From Pogostemon cablin (lineage: Eukaryota > Streptophyta > Magnoliopsida > Lamiales > Lamiaceae), in the NCBI GenBank assembly GCA_023678885.1, contig CM042975.1:29925405-29989404 (forward strand): a DNA stretch of 64,000 nt. The letters are read 5' to 3'. Position numbers and translations under genes: made by a program. The notes below the pieces were generated by a model. The model had not been told where the DNA came from, did no database searches, and saw nothing but the letters and a program-made list of their open reading frames with translations. Numbering within the stretch: position 1 is the stretch's first letter; each line of letters begins with the position of its first letter. Shown here one piece after another: positions 60,181 through 64,000 of the stretch.

Positions 60181-61784
60181 CAAATTCATCTAGCAGTCTC
60201 CGTGAAGTCAACGTTCTACAAAATTGAACGGCGTTCTTCACAACAAATCTTCAAGTCAACATTTGATCCGAACAAAGGCTCGACGCCTCCGGATAAACGT
60301 TCTTCAAGTCAAATCAGAGCTCGGACAAGCTTAATCCGAAGATCCGGCTCAGAAAGTTGATAAAGTCAAAGAAAGTCAACTCAAGAGAGGAATCAAAGGA
60401 CACATAGAAGCTGTTTATGTGATACCCGAGCTTCTCACTACTCATGTGCCAATATAATTTAATTTGTGTTATGTACATTTTATAATTATTTTATAATTAT
60501 GTGGCAATTATTTGATAGTTATGTGAAAATTATGTGACAATGTGGTAATTGTCTTTATATTTTATTTATCTTTACATTTTATTTGAGACATACGTGATAA
60601 AATGGTGACAATATGTAAATATATGTGTGCATAAATATTTACGTGCATTAATTTGGATATATATAATTAAATTGTCTTATGTGTATAAATATATTATTTC
60701 ATAATTATTAACTGTCACACGTGTTCTCGTAATAATAATAGTGATAAGAAATGATACAGGTATGTGTATTACTTTGTAAATGTAGTATATCTTAGCTATT
60801 AAGTATTGCACGTAAATCAAGAATGAATAATAATAATAATATAAAAAAAGGTCAAAAGTTGCTGTCAACATTAATGGGCAGCCACGAATTGAATGGCAAG
60901 GGTATGTGTATCTGCATGCTTAATTGTTTAAAAAAATTAATTAGTTTTTGGAGACGGTGATTCACCGCCTTCACCCCTTAGTATATATTAAGTTATTAGG
61001 GGGTGATAACCCATTCAGAAAACATTCGAAAAACAAAAAAAAAAGGAGAGAGAGAGGGGAAAGAAGAGAGAAGGAGGGGGCGTGCTAGAACGGGAAGGAG
61101 TTAGTGACAGTCTTTCACGGGTCTATAGTGTTATTATTGTCAGAGTCCAGGTAAGTTGAAGTCCAACTACAATGCATAAACTAGTTGTTTGTTAATTATT
61201 TGTGATTAATATGTGATAATTATGTTGTGGATTATTTGTGATTAGTTTAATTACGTTATGAATTAATTGGGATTAATTTGTAATACTATTTGAGAATTTA
61301 TGTGATTTGGAAAATTAGGGTTTATATTCAATAATATTATTTGTAGATTATTTGTGATAAATTTGCAATATAAATTGCGGATCTATGTGATTTAAAATAA
61401 TATACTTGTCCTTTATAGATTTGAGTGGAGGAAAATTATGGAATATAAATATGGGCGATATGAGAAGATATTGTTTATAAGGATCTATGTAATCAAGATG
61501 ATGTTGTTATTCCAAGAAGGAATTCGTGTGATCCAAGGTGAAGTGATTATTCTATAAATCGATCCATGTGACTAGGGTGAAGTTGTTATTTCAGAAGTGG
61601 ATCTGTGTGAATTAAAGTTAAATGTTGTTTTATTGTGATTAAATGTTGATATTGATGTCATAAATAGTTTATGATGAATGCTTAATTGCCCTGGTTGCAT
61701 ACCATGCATAAACATGAAAAGTGTTTTCCCCAAAATTAATAAGATACTAATGATGTGTGCGGCCACTATATATGCATCTCTGTC

Positions 61785-61960
61785 AGGGTTCGGAAAAAAT
61801 TATTCCCGACACTTTATTCTGAGTTCGGAAAAATCTTTCTCAGTACTTTATTCAGGGATCGGAATCGATCCGACACTAAGTATATCTACCAAGGTTCGGA
61901 AAAATCGTTCTCGGCATTATATTCAGGGATCGAAATCGATCCGACACTAAGTGTGTCTAT
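61785..61960. repeat. Short tandem repeat array
   Basis: Units built of GGTTCGGAAAAAT, (C)GACACTTTATTC and GGGATCG(G/A)AATCGATCCG occur in two to four imperfect copies. They make two plus-strand frames look coding; these are artefacts. Confidence 0.8.
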
Positions 61961-62472
61961 TGAGCTCATTTGGGGTGCATATCATAAGTGTGTCGTGGGG
62001 ATCCCGCAACGTGAACAGTTTTTAAAATAAAAGACACCAACTAGAAAGTAAGAGATAGGCGATAAAGAACAAAATGCATTTTCATGCACTACATGCATGA
62101 TTTCTACTTACTTAGATTTTTGTCTCACTAGTTTATGCATTGTAGGTGAACCTGCTGATGATTGACTTGTGTGATGTGACTGTGCAAGCTGTGGAGCTCC
62201 TACAGGGTTTCGAGCAGATGTACATAGATGATGACATGTTGGGCTAGACCGTAGGTTTATTTTGTTTCCGCTGATGTTTTGTTATATAATATAATAAGTG
62301 TTGTGACAAGTTTGGGTGGTTTGAAATGTTGTCAGAAACCAGTTACGTGCGTTGAACTGGAGTGATGGTTTGGTTATGAACATATTATTAAAAAAAAGTG
62401 AAGATTTTTATAATGATAATGTTTATGTTAATTATTATTTGAATTATAAGGTATGTAAGGTGGGTCGTGTCA

Positions 62473-62756
62473 GTTTACTTAAATTCTCAAGTTCAATCAA
62501 TCTTGGATTTTCATTGTAATTTCTTTTATGTTTATTATTTAATAAATATAAATTTTGTTGTTACAATATGTTATTATATAAAAATCAATAAGTACAATGT
62601 GTACCTACAAAATAGTAATTCCCTTCACTTCTAACATAATATAATCATAAATATTCTAATAGATCTAAAAATAAAATAGTAATTCCCTTCACTCCTAACA
62701 TAATACAATCATAAACATTCTAATGAATCTAAATATCATTCTGCAACACCATAACT
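62473..62756. other. Intergenic, no gene seen
   Basis: AT-rich, with one phrase (AATAGTAATTCCCTTCACT) doubled at 62610-62720. Confidence 0.5.
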
Positions 62757-62765
62757 GAAATTATA

Positions 62766-63118
62766 GAGTAAATATCAAATTTGGTCCTGTAAGTATGATA
62801 TTTTCCAATTTTAGTCCTTTATCATTTGCAATTCTCAATTTTGGTCATTTTTTGTACAGTTCTGGTCCTTTTTGTCCAGTTTTAGTCCTATATATTAAAA
62901 AAAGTCCAAAAATGCTCCGAAAGTATATACATTTAGGACCAATAGTGGACAAAAAAGGATCAAATTTTGAAAAAAGGACCAAAATTGGACTAAAAGGATT
63001 AAAATAGGACCAAAAGGACCAAAACTTGACAAAAAATGACCAAAACTGAGAATTGCAAATGATAAAGGACTAAAATTGGAAAATATCATACTTACAGGAC
63101 TAATTTTGATATTTACCC
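62766..63118. mobile_element. Fold-back MITE, Mutator-like, copy c
   Basis: 353 bp, starting GAGTAAATATC and ending GATATTTACCC, with the exact 9-bp duplication GAAATTATA (62757-62765 and 63119-63127). Same palindromic GGTCC/GGACC design as 304-639. Confidence 0.88.
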
Positions 63119-63127
63119 GAAATTATA

Positions 63128-63488
63128 CCTTGATGCACCAAATTTTTTTTTATTACTATTATTATTCTTATAGAAAAAAAAATGATAAACCAAAACCATT
63201 GTATTATTTACCGTATTTTGGACTCTCCTAATAAATTGTATACTATAATATTTATCTTTATTTAAATAATAAATAAGTAACAGAAATAATTAATAATATC
63301 ACATAACTGACAATAGCATTGTGTGACCGTTCTTTTTGATGAATTTTCCCGTTTATATTAAAATTTTGATAAAATAATACACTTCAAAGAAAAAGAAAAA
63401 GAAAAAAACTAGAAAACTATATATAGTATTTTTAATCTCAACCTTACGTAATTCATTAACTAAATGCATTTGAACTAATGAAAATGCG

Positions 63489-63542
<54 letters not shown>

Positions 63543-63619
63543 GGAATTGCTGGAAATACAAAATAACTAATCAAATACTACTCAAACTTAATTAATATTT
63601 ATAGATATATAGATCACAA
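63128..63619. other. Intergenic with (AT)n microsatellite
   Basis: AT-rich. A run of about 22 AT units lies at 63494-63538. Confidence 0.6.
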
Positions 63620-63750
63620 GTAAATATTAAATTTGGTCATGCAAGTATGACATTTTTCAATTTTAGTCCTTTATAATTTGCAATTCTTAATTTTGATAAT
63701 TTTTTGTCCAGTTCTAATCCTTTTGGTCAAGTTTGAGTTCTTTTGGTCTA
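63620..63750. mobile_element. Fold-back MITE fragment, copy d
   Basis: Left arm only (AGTAAATATTAAATTTGGTC and following GTCC motifs). The right arm is missing and replaced by a different sequence at about 63750. Confidence 0.65.
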
Positions 63751-64000
63751 GTTTTAGAGTCTTAGTTTTCTTGAATGGTTGATCATGTAGTCCTTCAAGA
63801 GTGGGTAATAATCTTGCAGCAAGATACTCCTTTAAACCATCCTGCAAGGCTGAGAAAAATGCCAAAGCAAATCTCAACAATTAAACCACCAGTGCTGCCA
63901 AACAAGCATTGACAAGAAACAAGAAAGGGGCTTTCATGTAAGGATGTTGAGTTAATTATATAATCGTAGAATTGGGAAAGTAAACATTCTAAATAATTAA
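63751..64000. other. Window end, minus-strand coding-like remnant
   Basis: On the minus strand 63880-63755 reads MLRFALAFFSALQDGLKEYL followed by AARLLPTLEGLHDQ before running into the MITE arm. It looks protein-like but I cannot assign it; it may be a retroelement or gene fragment. Confidence 0.25.

Larger units (their letters stand above)
59595..62472 (+). mobile_element. Long LTR-like block
   Basis: Starts TGTGTAACCACCTGAATTTT and a possible end GGGTCGTGTCA lies at 62472 (TG...CA). Its left 800 bp match the minus-strand block 8545-7320 landmark for landmark: AT-rich U3, TATA box (ACATATAAATAAGGG, about 59830), the minisatellite, then GGCTCGACGCCTCCGGAT. A second promoter-like region (TAGTATATATTAAG at about 60985, then a GA-rich leader) and a tandem repeat (61785-61960) lie further on. 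The gypsy-type long LTR interpretation is an inference; no pol is attached. Confidence 0.4.

Noticed and set aside
61678..62030. Two plus-strand ORFs with repeated phrases
   Set aside because: They translate the short tandem array at 61785-61960 and share no features with known proteins.

Overview
This 64 kb window is plant nuclear DNA, most likely from a eudicot. It is AT-rich, its genes are split by canonical GT-AG introns, and it is packed with LTR-retrotransposon fragments, CACTA, hAT and Mutator-like MITEs and long (ATT)n/(AT)n microsatellites. I see no bacterial, organellar or CRISPR features. An asterid/Lamiales origin is only a guess from general sequence character.

The gene-bearing core is 15-30 kb. 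It holds a secreted defensin with a proline/acidic tail (15055-16253, +) and an apparently intact coatomer alpha subunit gene (19910-25360, +, three coding exons, 1213 aa). A YIF1/Hrf1-family Golgi membrane protein gene lies on the minus strand (27134-25840, four exons, 266 aa), convergent with alpha-COP. Next is a small serine palmitoyltransferase subunit gene (29524-27882, minus, three tiny exons, 56 aa). Three consecutive genes therefore serve the ER-Golgi and sphingolipid membrane system, although ordinary plant gene order gives no reason to think they form a functional unit.

The left flank (0-15 kb) is repeat territory. It has two fold-back MULE-type MITEs, a Tip100-like hAT element with an exact 8-bp target duplication, a 1.78 kb direct repeat, a 60-bp minisatellite inside an LTR-like sequence, and a 5'-truncated Copia element with its 3' LTR.

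From 33.8 to 43.3 kb lies a locus of B3-domain (DUF313/REM-like) genes and a 3' fragment of an AP180/CALM-type clathrin assembly gene. It has been partly duplicated and then invaded by a recombined nest of Copia elements. B3 copy 1 is frameshifted and copy 2 is internally deleted.

From 44 to 53 kb are MITEs and two larger CACTA elements. The most striking object in the window is a 2.2 kb non-autonomous CACTA element (50334-52560, TSD CAT) carrying the first exon of a proteasome beta subunit (PBD/PSMB2 type): a Pack-CACTA gene capture. From 53.6 to 62.5 kb are Ty3/gypsy gag and protease fragments in opposite orientations, a Copia-type LTR and a long LTR-like block. The window closes with two more members of the MULE-type MITE family that opens it.

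I did not find a convincing wholly new system. The strongest leads are the gene-capturing CACTA element, the proline-tailed defensin, the ssSPT gene with a 13-nt last coding exon, and the nested and inverted transposon structures.
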